In this document: positions 33,721 through 42,365 of the stretch, one piece after another
Layout: the number at the start of each line of letters is the position of its first letter
Numbering within the stretch: the first letter of the stretch is position 1
NCBI RefSeq assembly: GCF_012273655.1
Contig: NZ_JAAWWP010000021.1
Span: 19,882 to 83,881 of the forward strand
Source: Streptomyces physcomitrii
GTDB lineage: Bacteria; Actinomycetota; Actinomycetes; Streptomycetales; Streptomycetaceae
Direction: 5' to 3'
Length of the DNA: 64,000 bases
Notes under the pieces: generated by a model
The model's input: the letters and a program-made list of their open reading frames with translations, nothing else
The model's database searches: none
What the model was told of the DNA's origin: nothing
Made by a program: the position numbers and the translations under genes

Positions 33721-33750
33721 AGTTGGTTGCCAACTCTCTAAAAGTTGGCT
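33721..33750. promoter_or_regulatory. AGTTGG palindrome and half site, devA/small-gene divergent region
   Basis: AGTTGG-TTG-CCAACT (33721-33735) is a six-base inverted repeat, followed by a further AAGTTGGCT half site at 33742-33750 and preceded by a CAACTT at about 33709. It lies about 100 bp from both devA and the small plus-strand gene. The same motif recurs at 34136, so one regulator probably acts at both places; DevA is the obvious candidate. Confidence 0.65.
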
Positions 33751-33823
33751 GAGCGCCTCCCGGGCGGGCCCGTCCGCCCGGAGGCCGGGACCCGCACACC
33801 CTCCCCGTGAAGGAGGATCCACC

Positions 33824-34012
33824 ATGGCCCTCTTGGCCCTGATCGGGGGCGCCTTCGTCCTGGGCGTCCAGCAACTCGCGGCCTGGCGGTACGGCCCCGT
33901 CGGCATTCTCGGCGTGCTGCTCTTCACCCTCGGCCTCCGCACCCGCCACCACTCCTGCACCGTCGCGGGCGCCGTGCTCCTGGCGCTGATGGTCGCGCAG
34001 CCGGCGCACTGA
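33824..34012 (+). CDS. Small membrane protein, paralogue A
   Basis: A 62-residue protein with a strong AAGGAGG ribosome-binding site. The whole chain is hydrophobic apart from a central RYGP and RTRHH patch: two probable helices, LLALIGGAFVLGVQQLAA and VGILGVLLFTLGL, then AGAVLLALMVAQP. It shares the pattern QxxxxxRxGxxGIxxxLLxxxGxxxxxxxxxVxGAVLLxLM with the gene at 34321. It is divergent from devA and probably co-regulated through the AGTTGG elements. Function unknown. Confidence 0.75.
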   Translation: MALLALIGGAFVLGVQQLAAWRYGPVGILGVLLFTLGLRTRHHSCTVAGAVLLALMVAQPAH

Positions 34013-34060
34013 CCCGCGCCCGCGCGCCGAGCACGGCGCCGGGGCTCCGCCCTCAACCCT

Positions 34061-34089
34061 ACAACTCCCCGCCATCTTGCGGGAGTTGT
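34061..34089 (+). terminator. Hairpin after small gene A
   Basis: ACAACTCCCCGC (34061-34072) pairs with GCGGGAGTTGT (34079-34089) with one bulged C and a CATCTT loop. It lies 49 bp past the stop of paralogue A and ahead of the second AGTTGGC operator, separating the two small genes transcriptionally. Confidence 0.65.
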
Positions 34090-34135
34090 CGGGATGATGG
34101 TTAGAAGAAGTCTCGATGTGGAGATAAATAACGTG

Positions 34136-34152
34136 AAGTTGGCAGCCAACTT
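34136..34152. promoter_or_regulatory. 17-bp perfect palindrome upstream of small gene B
   Basis: AAGTTGGC-A-GCCAACTT is a perfect eight-base inverted repeat around one base, with an extra half site AAGTTGGCG at 34185-34193. It is a stronger version of the element at 33721 and sits about 170 bp before paralogue B in a locally AT-rich stretch (about 34090-34140). Confidence 0.7.
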
Positions 34153-34320
34153 GAGCCGGTTGGAAGACCTGGTCGGAGAAAGAGAAGTTGGCGGACGCGG
34201 AACGGCAACGGCGCCGTCCGGCCGACGACTTCGCACCCGCGGCCCGCGCACCCCCGAACTGCCCCGGCCCGCCCGCGCCACCGGCGCCGGTCGGTGCCCG
34301 CCTCGCAGGAAGGACCGAGC

Positions 34321-34497
34321 ATGCCGTACTTCGCACTCGCCGCCGCCATCCTGGCCGTCGGCTTCGAACAGATCGTCCAGTCCCGGTTCGGCGCCACGGG
34401 CATCGTGGCGTTCCTTCTCCTGACCATCGGCGTCAAGGCCAAGAGCCCCGCGATCGGCGGGGTCGGAGCGGTACTCCTGCTCCTGCTGATGAGTTAG
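34321..34497 (+). CDS. Small membrane protein, paralogue B
   Basis: A 58-residue hydrophobic protein, MPYFALAAAILAVGFEQIV then QSRFGATGIVAFLLLTIGVKAK and a third apolar run GVGAVLLLLLM. AGGAAGGA lies seven bases before ATG 34321. It is a clear paralogue of the 33824 product by length, helix layout and the R-x-G-x-x-GI core. Both are preceded by AGTTGGC palindromes. Topology and role unknown; small helical membrane proteins often modulate a larger partner. Confidence 0.75.
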   Translation: MPYFALAAAILAVGFEQIVQSRFGATGIVAFLLLTIGVKAKSPAIGGVGAVLLLLLMS

Positions 34498-34597
34498 GGT
34501 CAGCGCCCTCGCACAGCCGCACCGCGACCGGCGGTCCGGGCTCCCTCCGGAGGGGAGGGGGAGCCCGGACCGCCTCGCCGTGCCCCGCCCGCGCGCC

Positions 34598-36070
34598 CTA
34601 CGCGCCCGCGCCCGTCCCCGCGCTCCGGCGGTTGAGCCGCAGCCGCAGGCCCTGCGGCATCAGCGTCAGCCGCTCGGCCACCTTCAGCCGGTAGCCGGGC
34701 TCGGGGAGCAGGTCGTAGCGGCGCAGCAGCAGGCCGAGGACGAGGGTCGCCTCGTGCAGCGCGAACTGCCGCCCGATGCAGGCCCGCGCCCCGGTGCCGA
34801 AGGGCTTGAAGACATGGGCGGGCCGGGACCGTACCGCCTGCGGGGCGAAGCGGTCCGGGTCGAACTCCTCGGCGTCCTCGCCCCAGGCCTCCGGGTCCCG
34901 GTGCAGCGCACCGGCGAGCACCAGCGCCCAGGCGCCCCGCCGCATCGGGTGCACCCCGCCGAGCACGGTGTCCTCCCGGGCCTCGCGCGCGAAGCCGGGC
35001 GCGGTGGGCCACAGCCGCAGCGACTCGTCGAGCACCCGGCGTACGTAGCGCAGCTTGGCGACCTGTTCGTAGCCGGGCTCCCCGGTGGGCCCCCAGACGC
35101 GGTCCACCTCCTCCTGGGCGCGGGCGAGGACGGCCGGGTGCTGGGCGAGGTAGTGCAGGGCGAAGGAGAGCGCGCCGGAGGTGGTCTCGTGCCCGGCGAC
35201 CAGGAAGGTGATCACCTGGCGGCGGATGTTCTCGGCGGACAGCCGCTCGCCGGTCGCGGGGTGGGCGACCTCCAGCATCCGGTCGAGCAGATCGCCCTGC
35301 CCGCCGCCGTCCCGGGCGCGGGCCGCCACCACCTCGTCGACGGTGCTGTTGAGCAGGGCGGTGTCCGCGGCGTTGCGCCGCTCGGCCCCGCGGAGCAGCA
35401 GCGGGGCGAGCGCGACCGGCACGGTGTTGCGGCGCTGCGCGAAGGCGAGGGTGCCGACCATGGCGGTGACGAAGGGGTGCGGGCGGTCCCGCTCGAAGGA
35501 GCCGAAGTCGTGCCCGAAGCCGGTGCGGGCGATGGTCTCCAGGGTCAGTTTGGTCATGTCGCCGGGCACGTCCACCGCGGTGCCCGCCCGCTCGCCCTCG
35601 TCCCAGTGCGCGAGCAGCTGCCGGGCCACGTCCAGCATCAGCGGGTGGTAGCCGCCCATCGCCTCGCGGCTGAAGCCGGGGGCGAGCACATCGTGCGCCA
35701 GCTGCCAGTTGGGCTCGTGGTTGTACGCGGTGAACAGCCCGTCCCCGGCGACCGGGCGGAGGTTGGCCACCCCCACGCCGACATGCTTGGCGAACCGCGA
35801 CTCGTCCGCCAGATCGGCGGTGAGCCCGGCCCCCCAGACGAAGACGAACTCCTTGCCGAAGGCGCGCCGCCGGAAGATCGGCCCGAGCCGGGCCGCCATG
35901 GCCACCGAGTCCTGGACCGGGGTGCGCGGATGGACCCCGAGCACATCGCCGAGCAGCGGCAGCCGCCGCGGCGGGTGCGGGATGCGCTCCAGCCGCGGCC
36001 AGCCCAGCTCCGCGCTGCGGAAGCCGCTGACCCGCCCGGCAGTTCCGGCCGGCTCCGTCGTCTGCGCCAT
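34598..36070 (-). CDS. Cytochrome P450, CYP102-like heme domain
   Basis: A 490-residue P450: I-helix AGHETTS (about 292-298), K-helix ESLRLWP (about 349), the DPDRF PERF-type region, and heme loop FGTGARACIGRQFALHE with Cys about 431. Sequence style (GDGLFTAYNHEPNWQLAHDVLAPGFS) resembles CYP102/P450BM3 heme domains, but no fused reductase follows, so it needs separate redox partners. ATG 36070 has GGAGG nine bases upstream. The class hydroxylates fatty acids or related lipids. It is divergent from a TetR gene, as P450BM3-type genes often are. Confidence 0.92.
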   Translation of the reverse strand: MAQTTEPAGTAGRVSGFRSAELGWPRLERIPHPPRRLPLLGDVLGVHPRTPVQDSVAMAARLGPIFRRRAFGKEFVFVWGAGLTADLADESRFAKHVGVGVANLRPVAGDGLFTAYNHEPNWQLAHDVLAPGFSREAMGGYHPLMLDVARQLLAHWDEGERAGTAVDVPGDMTKLTLETIARTGFGHDFGSFERDRPHPFVTAMVGTLAFAQRRNTVPVALAPLLLRGAERRNAADTALLNSTVDEVVAARARDGGGQGDLLDRMLEVAHPATGERLSAENIRRQVITFLVAGHETTSGALSFALHYLAQHPAVLARAQEEVDRVWGPTGEPGYEQVAKLRYVRRVLDESLRLWPTAPGFAREAREDTVLGGVHPMRRGAWALVLAGALHRDPEAWGEDAEEFDPDRFAPQAVRSRPAHVFKPFGTGARACIGRQFALHEATLVLGLLLRRYDLLPEPGYRLKVAERLTLMPQGLRLRLNRRSAGTGAGA

Positions 36071-36116
36071 CGCCCCAGCCCTCCGCCCGCCACCACGCCC
36101 GGGCACTGCGCACCGG

Positions 36117-36131
36117 CACGTGTTGTACGTG
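36117..36131. promoter_or_regulatory. Candidate TetR operator between P450 and tetR
   Basis: CACGT-GTTGT-ACGTG is a five-base inverted repeat with a five-base spacer, in the 122-bp divergent region and followed by AT-rich ATTCAATAAC. Its position fits control of both genes by the TetR protein. Confidence 0.5.
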
Positions 36132-36192
36132 GATTCAATAACACCGCCAGTCTGGTCCCGCTGCTGAACTCACGTCAAGTAAGGTGCCGGGC

Positions 36193-36801
36193 ATGGCCGC
36201 CAAACCCGAGCAGCGCACCCGGCGCCGCCTGAGCACCGAGGAGCGCCGGGAGCAACTGCTCTCGGTGGGCGCGCGGCTCTTCGCGCAGAGCCCCTACGAC
36301 GACGTCTGGATCGAGCAGGTCGCCGAGATCGCGGGCGTCTCCCGCGGGCTGCTCTACCACTACTTCCCCACCAAACGGGACTTCTTCGCCGCCGTCGTCC
36401 AGCACGAGAGCGCCCGCATGCTGCGCCTGATGGCCGCCGTGCCGGGCATCCCGGTACGCGAGCAGATCGACACCGGCATCGACCGCTTCCTGGCCTATGT
36501 GGAGAACCACGCCGAGGGCTTCCGCGCCTTCCACCGCGCGGAGGCCGCGGGCGACCCGGTGGTGCGCGAGGTCTACCGCACCGGCATGGCCGGACACGAG
36601 CGGCAGATCATGGACGCCGTCCTCACCGACCCCGCGATGGCCCCGCTCGTCGGCGACACCCCCGCGCTGCGCCTGGCCGTGCACGGCTGGCTCGCCTTCA
36701 TGGTCGCCGTCTGCCTCGACTGGGTGGAGAACCCCGAACTCACCCGCGCCCAGGTACACGCCCTCTGCGCCCGGGCGCTGCTGGGGGCGCTCACCCCGTA
36801 G
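36193..36801 (+). CDS. TetR-family repressor
   Basis: A 202-residue regulator. The N-terminal HTH (about residues 15-60) reads RREQLLSVGARLFAQSPYDDVWIEQVAEIAGVSRGLLYHYFPTKRDFFAAV, with the diagnostic LLYHYFPTKRDF. The C-terminal ligand domain includes GFRAFHRAEAAGDPVVREVYR. ATG 36193 is preceded by AAGG; GTG 36184 is the alternative. It is divergent from the P450 and is its likely repressor, released by a fatty-acid-like or drug-like ligand. Confidence 0.9.
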   Translation: MAAKPEQRTRRRLSTEERREQLLSVGARLFAQSPYDDVWIEQVAEIAGVSRGLLYHYFPTKRDFFAAVVQHESARMLRLMAAVPGIPVREQIDTGIDRFLAYVENHAEGFRAFHRAEAAGDPVVREVYRTGMAGHERQIMDAVLTDPAMAPLVGDTPALRLAVHGWLAFMVAVCLDWVENPELTRAQVHALCARALLGALTP

Positions 36802-37042
36802 ACCCGGGGCCGCACGCGACCGCAGCCCGGGCCTCCGCACGACCGCAGCGCGACGGCGGGCCCCGGGCCCCGCGCGCCGCGACCGCGGGTCCCGGACGGC
36901 CCGCCGCCCCCGCGGTACGGCCGCTCGCCCGGCCGCGCCCCCCGACCCGCCCCGACCCGCCCCGCCCCGCGATCCCCGCCCCCTGTCCCCCGTCCGCCCG
37001 GCTGAATGGCGGCCCGCCCGGGGCCGGGGCACCGTGGTCGGC

Positions 37043-38560
37043 ATGACGCAGACTCCGGCGGCGGCCCGCGCCCTGCGCGTGCCGGGGTACCGGGCGTGCG
37101 GGCGCCGCCGTACCGGCCGCGACCTGTGGTGGCTCACCGGTGTCTGCGCCGCCTACACGCTGGCCCAACTCGCCTTCGTGGCACCGGGTTCGGGGCTCGG
37201 CTGGGACGAGACCGTCTACGTCAGCCAGGTCAGCCCGGACGCGGCCACCGCCTTCTTCAGCGCCCCGCGCGCCCGCGGCATCAGCTACCTGGCCGCCCCG
37301 GTCACCCTCTGGACCTCCTCCGTCCCCCTGCTGCGCCTCTACCTCGCGGTCCTCACCGGCGCCGCGCTCCTCGGCGCCCTGCTGATCTGGCGGCGCCTGC
37401 TCCCGCCGCCCGTACCGGCGCTCGCGGGCGCCCTGTTCGGGAGCCTGTGGATCACCCTGTTCTACGGACCGCAGGTGATGCCGAACCTCTGGGTCGCCCT
37501 CGGCGCCCTCGCCGCCACCGGCTGCTTCCTGCGCGCCGCCCGCGACCCCCGGGACCGGGCCGCCCTCGCGGGCCTCGGCGCCGCCCTCGCCCTGGTCGCG
37601 CTGATGCGCCCCTCCGACGCCCTCTGGCTCGGGCTCCCGCTGGCGCTCGCCGCGCTCTGCGTACGCCCCTGGCGGCGCCCGCTGCTGCTGCTCGCCCTCG
37701 CGGCGGGCGCGGCGGCCGGCGGCGCCCCGTGGGTGATCGAGGCCTATGCGGCGTACGGCGGGCTCGGCACCCGTCTGGAGCGGGCCAGCGAGATCCAGGG
37801 CCACCTCCGCCCGCACCTGGCCTTCGGCCACCAGCTGCGCTCCCTCGGCGGGCGGGCGCTGTGCCGCCCCTGCGGCGGCCCCTGGAAGCAGCCGGTCACC
37901 GGCGTCTGGTGGCTGCTGCTGCCGCCGCTCGTCCTCGCCGGGGTGGTGATGGCGGCCCGCAGACGCCTCACCGCGCCGGTGCTCCTCGCCACCCTGACCG
38001 GTCTCTCGCTCGCCGTGCCCTACCTCTTCTTCATCGGCTACGCCGCCGCCCGCTTCCTGCTCCCCGCCTACGCCCTGCTCGCGATCCCGGTGGCCCTGTG
38101 CCTGACCGGTCTCGCCCGCCGCGCCCGCGCCCGTACCCTGACCGCCCTCGCGCTCGCGCTGCTGCTCGCCGGGCATCTGGCGGTCCAGTTCGCGGTGCTG
38201 CACAGCGCGGCGGACCGGGTCCGCACGATACGGACCGCCCTCGGCGACACCGCCGCCGAACTGCGCCGCCAGGGCCTGCGTCCCCCGTGCGTGGTCAGCG
38301 GCGAGGAGGCGGTACGGATCGCCTACCGGACCGGCTGCGCCTCCCGCCAGACCAGCGGCCACGACCGCAGCACCAGCGAGGCGGCGATGCGGCGGCTGGC
38401 CCGCGCCCGCCCGGTGGCGGTGATCCTCGACGCGGGAGCGACCCCGCCCGGCTACGCCCGCACCTGGCGCACCCACCGCCTCCCCGCACTGACGGGCCTG
38501 GACGCGCCCCGGGCCCTGCTGTCGCCGGGCGCGGGGGCGGCGGGTCCCAGGGAACGGTGA
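37043..38560 (+). CDS. GT39/PMT-like polytopic membrane glycosyltransferase
   Basis: A 505-residue membrane protein with roughly eleven hydrophobic segments. The first extracytoplasmic loop has GLGWDETVYVSQVSP, containing the acidic D-E pair typical of the GT-C fold (GT39/ArnT/PMT) that binds polyprenyl-phosphate sugars. Basic loops (RRLLP, RDPRDRAAL) alternate with Leu/Ala-rich helices. A soluble C-terminal domain starts about residue 385. ATG 37043 follows a low-complexity GC-rich 240-bp spacer. Likely transfers a sugar from a lipid carrier to a wall polymer or lipid; substrate unknown. Confidence 0.8.
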   Translation: MTQTPAAARALRVPGYRACGRRRTGRDLWWLTGVCAAYTLAQLAFVAPGSGLGWDETVYVSQVSPDAATAFFSAPRARGISYLAAPVTLWTSSVPLLRLYLAVLTGAALLGALLIWRRLLPPPVPALAGALFGSLWITLFYGPQVMPNLWVALGALAATGCFLRAARDPRDRAALAGLGAALALVALMRPSDALWLGLPLALAALCVRPWRRPLLLLALAAGAAAGGAPWVIEAYAAYGGLGTRLERASEIQGHLRPHLAFGHQLRSLGGRALCRPCGGPWKQPVTGVWWLLLPPLVLAGVVMAARRRLTAPVLLATLTGLSLAVPYLFFIGYAAARFLLPAYALLAIPVALCLTGLARRARARTLTALALALLLAGHLAVQFAVLHSAADRVRTIRTALGDTAAELRRQGLRPPCVVSGEEAVRIAYRTGCASRQTSGHDRSTSEAAMRRLARARPVAVILDAGATPPGYARTWRTHRLPALTGLDAPRALLSPGAGAAGPRER

Positions 38561-38594
38561 GACACCCGGCGGGCTCTGCTCAGGACACGTCCGC

Positions 38595-39860
38595 TCAGAA
38601 CACGTCCGGGCACCAGGCCCGCCGCTCGGTGCGGAAGAGGCTGTCCGCCGCCGCGGCCGCGCCCGCCCGCTCCTCCCGGACCCGGCCGAGCGCGAGCAGC
38701 CGGGCCGCCGAGACCTCCCCGGTCCACAGCGAGGCCAAGTCGCCCAGTTCCACGGTGAGTTCGGCCGCCTCACGGGTACGTACGCACTCCGCGCCCGAGC
38801 CGTCGGCCGTCAGCCGGTAGCGCCCGGCGCCGCCGAGCCCACTGGCATCGGTGACCTCCAGGGTGAGGGCGCCGGAGGCCGCGTACGTACGGGAGGCGAG
38901 GGCGCCCGGCACGTCCAGGAGCCGGATCCACAGCCAGTCGGCGAGGGTGGTGATCCTGGCCGCGCGGACGTCCGGCAGGAAGTCGGGCAGCAGGTCGTCC
39001 GGCGCGCGGAAGCCGGTCCTGACCCGGGTGATCCAGTCGACCGAGCAGAGGTACTGCCACAGCGCCCGCTCGGCGACGGGGGTCACCGCGATGAGGTCCA
39101 CCACGGTCGCCGTCTCCAGCGGCTGCTTGTTCTCGTGCCAGGTGTCCTCGGCGGTGTAGGCGGCGTATCCCTCGACCTCGCCGCGCGCCGAGCGGTAGAG
39201 CACGTGGAAGGGTTCCTTCCAGGGCTTGTCCGGCGGGTTGCTCTGCCCGGTCGCCTGCTGCCACCAGCGCTCGTCGCGGTCGACGACACCGTGCCGGAAG
39301 GAGCGCAGCCGCTCGTGGAGCCCGGGCCCGTGCGCGCGGATCTCCGCGGCGTCCACCAGGTCCAGGCGCCCGCCGCCCTCGGGCCGCGACCAGCGCGGGT
39401 CGAGGCCGGTGCGCGGCACCTGGATCTCCCAGCGGGCGACCGAGGCGGCGGGCCCGAAGCCGTACCGGCCGTAGATCGGGTACTCGGCGGCGATCAGCGT
39501 GGCCACCGTCTCGCCGCGCTCCCGGGCGGCGGCGAGGTCGGCGGCCATCATCCGGCTGAGGATGCCGCGCCTGCGGTGGGTGGGCGCGACGCCGACATTG
39601 GTGATCGCGTCGGCCCGCACCTCGGCGCCGCCCACCGCGGTCAGCCGCTGGGTGAAGGAGCGGAAGTTCCCGACCATCCGGCCCTCGTCGAAGGCGGCCT
39701 GGGTACGGGCCAGGTCGGTGCCCCTTCTGCGGTGCGCGACGGTCTCGGGGGCGGGGGTGGGGGTGAGCAGAAACCCGGTGTTGACGGCCCGCACCCACGC
39801 GGCGAACTCGTCCTCCCGGATGCTGCGGATCTCGATCCCGGCTCGGTCTGGATGGCTCAT
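38595..39860 (-). CDS. Eis-like GNAT N-acetyltransferase
   Basis: A 421-residue protein of the Eis type: N-terminal GNAT domain with acetyl-CoA loop GVAPTHRRRGILSRMM (about 90-105), a second GNAT-like domain, and a C-terminal SCP2-like domain (about 315-421). The chain ends in CPDVF; in mycobacterial Eis the C-terminal Phe carboxylate acts as the catalytic base, so the terminal Phe is consistent with an active enzyme. AAEYPIYGRYGFGPA contains a Tyr matching the catalytic region. Family members acetylate aminoglycosides or lysines. ATG 39860 gives MSHPDRAGIEIRSI. Confidence 0.88.
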   Translation of the reverse strand: MSHPDRAGIEIRSIREDEFAAWVRAVNTGFLLTPTPAPETVAHRRRGTDLARTQAAFDEGRMVGNFRSFTQRLTAVGGAEVRADAITNVGVAPTHRRRGILSRMMAADLAAARERGETVATLIAAEYPIYGRYGFGPAASVARWEIQVPRTGLDPRWSRPEGGGRLDLVDAAEIRAHGPGLHERLRSFRHGVVDRDERWWQQATGQSNPPDKPWKEPFHVLYRSARGEVEGYAAYTAEDTWHENKQPLETATVVDLIAVTPVAERALWQYLCSVDWITRVRTGFRAPDDLLPDFLPDVRAARITTLADWLWIRLLDVPGALASRTYAASGALTLEVTDASGLGGAGRYRLTADGSGAECVRTREAAELTVELGDLASLWTGEVSAARLLALGRVREERAGAAAAADSLFRTERRAWCPDVF

Positions 39861-39988
39861 GGCCTCACGCTATGCCGGTGACCGGAAGGTGTCGTCCGGA
39901 TTTCGGTCCCGCTCCCCCGGGCCGTACGGGACCGGCGCGGGCGCAGGCGCACGGGCCCCGGGAGCCCGCGCACCGGCCCGGCCCCGGC

Positions 39989-40975
39989 TCAGAACGCCGC
40001 CCGTACCTCCCCCACCGGGACGCCGCCGCCGAGCAGCGGGGCGCGGCCGATGCGGGCCAGGACCGGGTCCCGCACCCCGGCCAGCTCCAGGGCGCGGGCG
40101 AGGACCGGGCCGAGTGCCCGCAGCGAACCGTCCTCGATCTTGAAGGCGAGGGCGCGGCCGTCCGCCAGGGCCACCACCTGCACCGCCTCGGCGCCCATCT
40201 TGGACAGGGTGCCCGGCAGCGCCCGCATCAGCCAGGTGTCGGGGCGGCGGCTGCCCGCGACGTACTCGGGATGCGCCCGCATCGCGTCGGCGACCCGGCG
40301 CTCGGCGGTGCCCGGGGCGGCGGTCACGAAGTGCCGGAAGGCGCGGGCGAGGCCGGTCAGCGAGAGCGCCATCAGCGGGGCGCCGCAGCCGTCGGTGCCG
40401 ACCGCGGGGACCTGCTCGCCCGCGGCCTCCTCGATCACGGTGCGCACCAGGAGCTGGAGCGGGTGCCCCTCGTCGAGGTAGTCCTCGGTGGACCAGCCCG
40501 CCCGGCGGCAGACGGCGAGCATCGCGGTGTGCTTGCCGGAGCAGTTCATCGCGAGGCGGTCGCGGACCTTGCCCGCGGCGAGGTAGGCCTCGGCCTCCTC
40601 GGTGTCCAGCGGCAGGTCGGGCGGGCACTGGAGCTGCTCGGCGCTCAGCTCGAACTCGGCCAGCATCCGCCGGACCAGCTCCAGGTGGAAGGGTTCGCCG
40701 GAGTGGCTGGCGGCGGCCAGGGCAAGCCGCTCGTCCGCGAGGTCGAGCCCGGCCCGCAGCACCGCGGCGGCCTGCATCGGCTTGTTGGTGGAGCGCGGGA
40801 AGACCGGCGCCGCGGGCTCGCCGAGCGCGAACTCCACCCCGCCGTCCGGGTCGAGGAGGACCAGGGAGCCCCGGTGGCGCCCCTCGGTGAAGCCGGACCG
40901 TACGACCTCGGCGAGCACCGGAGCGGCCTCCGGTATCACGGGACCTGCGGAGCCTGCGGCGGGCGACTCGGGCAT
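39989..40975 (-). CDS. L-asparaginase II family protein
   Basis: A 328-residue protein of the PF06089 asparaginase family. Conserved segments include VRSGFTEGRHRGSLVLLDPDG near the N-terminus, FPRSTNKPMQAAAVLRAG, SHSGEPFHLELVRRML, MNCSGKHTAMLAVCRRAGW and VGTDGCGAPLMALSLTGLA. It would hydrolyse L-asparagine to aspartate and ammonia. No signal peptide, so intracellular. ATG 40975 chosen; the first 15 residues are variable. It sits upstream of rsiG on the same strand order, separated by about 75 bp. Confidence 0.9.
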   Translation of the reverse strand: MPESPAAGSAGPVIPEAAPVLAEVVRSGFTEGRHRGSLVLLDPDGGVEFALGEPAAPVFPRSTNKPMQAAAVLRAGLDLADERLALAAASHSGEPFHLELVRRMLAEFELSAEQLQCPPDLPLDTEEAEAYLAAGKVRDRLAMNCSGKHTAMLAVCRRAGWSTEDYLDEGHPLQLLVRTVIEEAAGEQVPAVGTDGCGAPLMALSLTGLARAFRHFVTAAPGTAERRVADAMRAHPEYVAGSRRPDTWLMRALPGTLSKMGAEAVQVVALADGRALAFKIEDGSLRALGPVLARALELAGVRDPVLARIGRAPLLGGGVPVGEVRAAF

Positions 40976-41050
40976 GGGTGGCCTTTCGGGGCGGGGACCC
41001 GGGGGTCCGTGGGGACCGCGGGCACCGCCGCCGGGGTCACCGGCACCGGC

Positions 41051-41710
41051 TCAGGCCAGCAGGTCGTCTACTCGGGCTTCCCCTTCACGGTACCTGCGGG
41101 TGATCTCCGCACCGCACCGGTCCGCGGTGCGCTGGACCCGCTGCCTGCGGCCGGAGACCACGTGCTCGTACCGCCCGAGCCGGCGCCGCGCGGCCCGCAG
41201 CTCCTCGTCGGTGCGGGCCTCCAGGTCGGACAGCTCGACCTCGGCCAGCATCTCCCCGGCCAGCCTGCGGTACTCGGCGCTGCGCGGGGTGCCGAGGGTG
41301 AGGTGCCGGGCCGAGGAGCGGGGGCGGCCCGTCTTGTCGGCGAGGATCTGCGCGAGCTGCGCGGACAGCCGGTCGGCGCCCGCCCCGGCGCCGGGGGCGT
41401 CCCCGGACCGGCGTGCCAGCTCGGCCCCGAGGATGTCGATCCGGCCCTGGAGCAGCCGCCGCAGATAACTGAGGTCGGCCTCGTGGTGCTGGGCCTGCTG
41501 CCGCAGCGCGCGCAGTTCGGCCAGGCACAGCGCGCCGAGCGGGCCGCTGCCGCCCGCCGCCTCCGGTGCCTGCCGGGCGGCGGGCGGCCGGGGGCTGCCG
41601 GTGCGCTGTTCGGGGGGCTGCTGCGCGGCGGTCCGCGGGCGCCCCGGTGCGGGGGCCGTCGCGGGAAGGATGGGGGTGCCCGCCTGCCACCCGGTGCTCG
41701 GTCTGCTCAT
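41051..41710 (-). CDS. rsiG: c-di-GMP-responsive anti-sigma factor RsiG
   Basis: A 219-residue protein carrying two perfect copies of the RsiG c-di-GMP signature E(X)3S(X)2R(X)3Q(X)3D: E77-S81-R84-Q88-D92 (EADLSYLRRLLQGRID) and E182-S186-R189-Q193-D197 (EHVVSGRRQRVQRTAD). In Streptomyces, RsiG loaded with c-di-GMP binds and inhibits the sporulation sigma factor WhiG. The two motifs lie in long helices of an antiparallel coiled coil; the N-terminal 55 residues are Pro/Ala-rich and disordered. ATG 41710 (MSRPSTGWQAG). Identification comes from the motif itself and is strong. Confidence 0.93.
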   Translation of the reverse strand: MSRPSTGWQAGTPILPATAPAPGRPRTAAQQPPEQRTGSPRPPAARQAPEAAGGSGPLGALCLAELRALRQQAQHHEADLSYLRRLLQGRIDILGAELARRSGDAPGAGAGADRLSAQLAQILADKTGRPRSSARHLTLGTPRSAEYRRLAGEMLAEVELSDLEARTDEELRAARRRLGRYEHVVSGRRQRVQRTADRCGAEITRRYREGEARVDDLLA

Positions 41711-41912
41711 TGCGGTCCTACCGTCCCCTCCGCCCGGTGTCCGAACGCCGGGTGTGAGCATGGTGCCACCCCAAGTGCTCCCCATGTGTCCGAGTAGCCC
41801 GGATCCGCCCCGGATGGGCGCTTCTTGTACCCGGTATGCGGCCGTACGGGCGGTACGGGGGCGCCGGGACGCACGGCCGGGGCATCGGGGGGCGCACGGC
41901 ATGATGGGGCCC

Positions 41913-42338
41913 ATGCGAGCAGTGGTACAGCGGGTGGACGGCGCGAGCGTCGTGGTCGAGGGCGAGACGGTCGGCGGGATCGAGGGCGAGGGGCTGTGCG
42001 TCCTGGTCGGCGTGACGCACCAGGACACCCGGGAGAAGGCGGCCCAACTGGCCCGCAAACTCTGGACCTTGAGGATCCTCGGCGAGGAGCGGTCCTGCTC
42101 GGACACCGGCGCGGGACTCCTGGTGGTCAGCCAGTTCACCCTCTACGGGGACGCCCGCAAGGGCCGCCGCCCCACCTGGAACGCGGCCGCCCCGGGCCCG
42201 GTCGCCGAGCCCTTGGTCGAGGAGGTGGTCGCCCGACTCCGGTCCCTGGGCGCCACGGTGGCCACCGGCCGCTTCGGCGCGCAGATGCGGGTCTCGCTCA
42301 CCAACGACGGGCCGTTCACCGTCCTGCTCGACATCTGA
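41913..42338 (+). CDS. dtd: D-aminoacyl-tRNA deacylase
   Basis: The 141-residue product matches the family's length. MRAVVQRVDGASVVVEG is the standard N-terminus, LVVSQFTLYGDARKGRRP carries the SQFTLY motif, and LTNDGPFTVLLDI holds the cross-subunit GP motif (GPFT here, usually GPVT). The enzyme removes D-amino acids and Gly mischarged on tRNA. ATG 41913 was chosen because it begins the conserved N-terminus; upstream ATGs give low-complexity sequence. It is divergent from rsiG. Confidence 0.94.
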   Translation: MRAVVQRVDGASVVVEGETVGGIEGEGLCVLVGVTHQDTREKAAQLARKLWTLRILGEERSCSDTGAGLLVVSQFTLYGDARKGRRPTWNAAAPGPVAEPLVEEVVARLRSLGATVATGRFGAQMRVSLTNDGPFTVLLDI

Positions 42339-42365
42339 GCGGGGCCGGGGCCGCGCGCCGCGGCC

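Noticed and set aside
36802..37042. Extended N-terminus of the GT39-like protein
   Set aside because: The upstream frame is Arg/Pro/Gly low-complexity sequence running back across the TetR stop; the conserved protein starts at ATG 37043.
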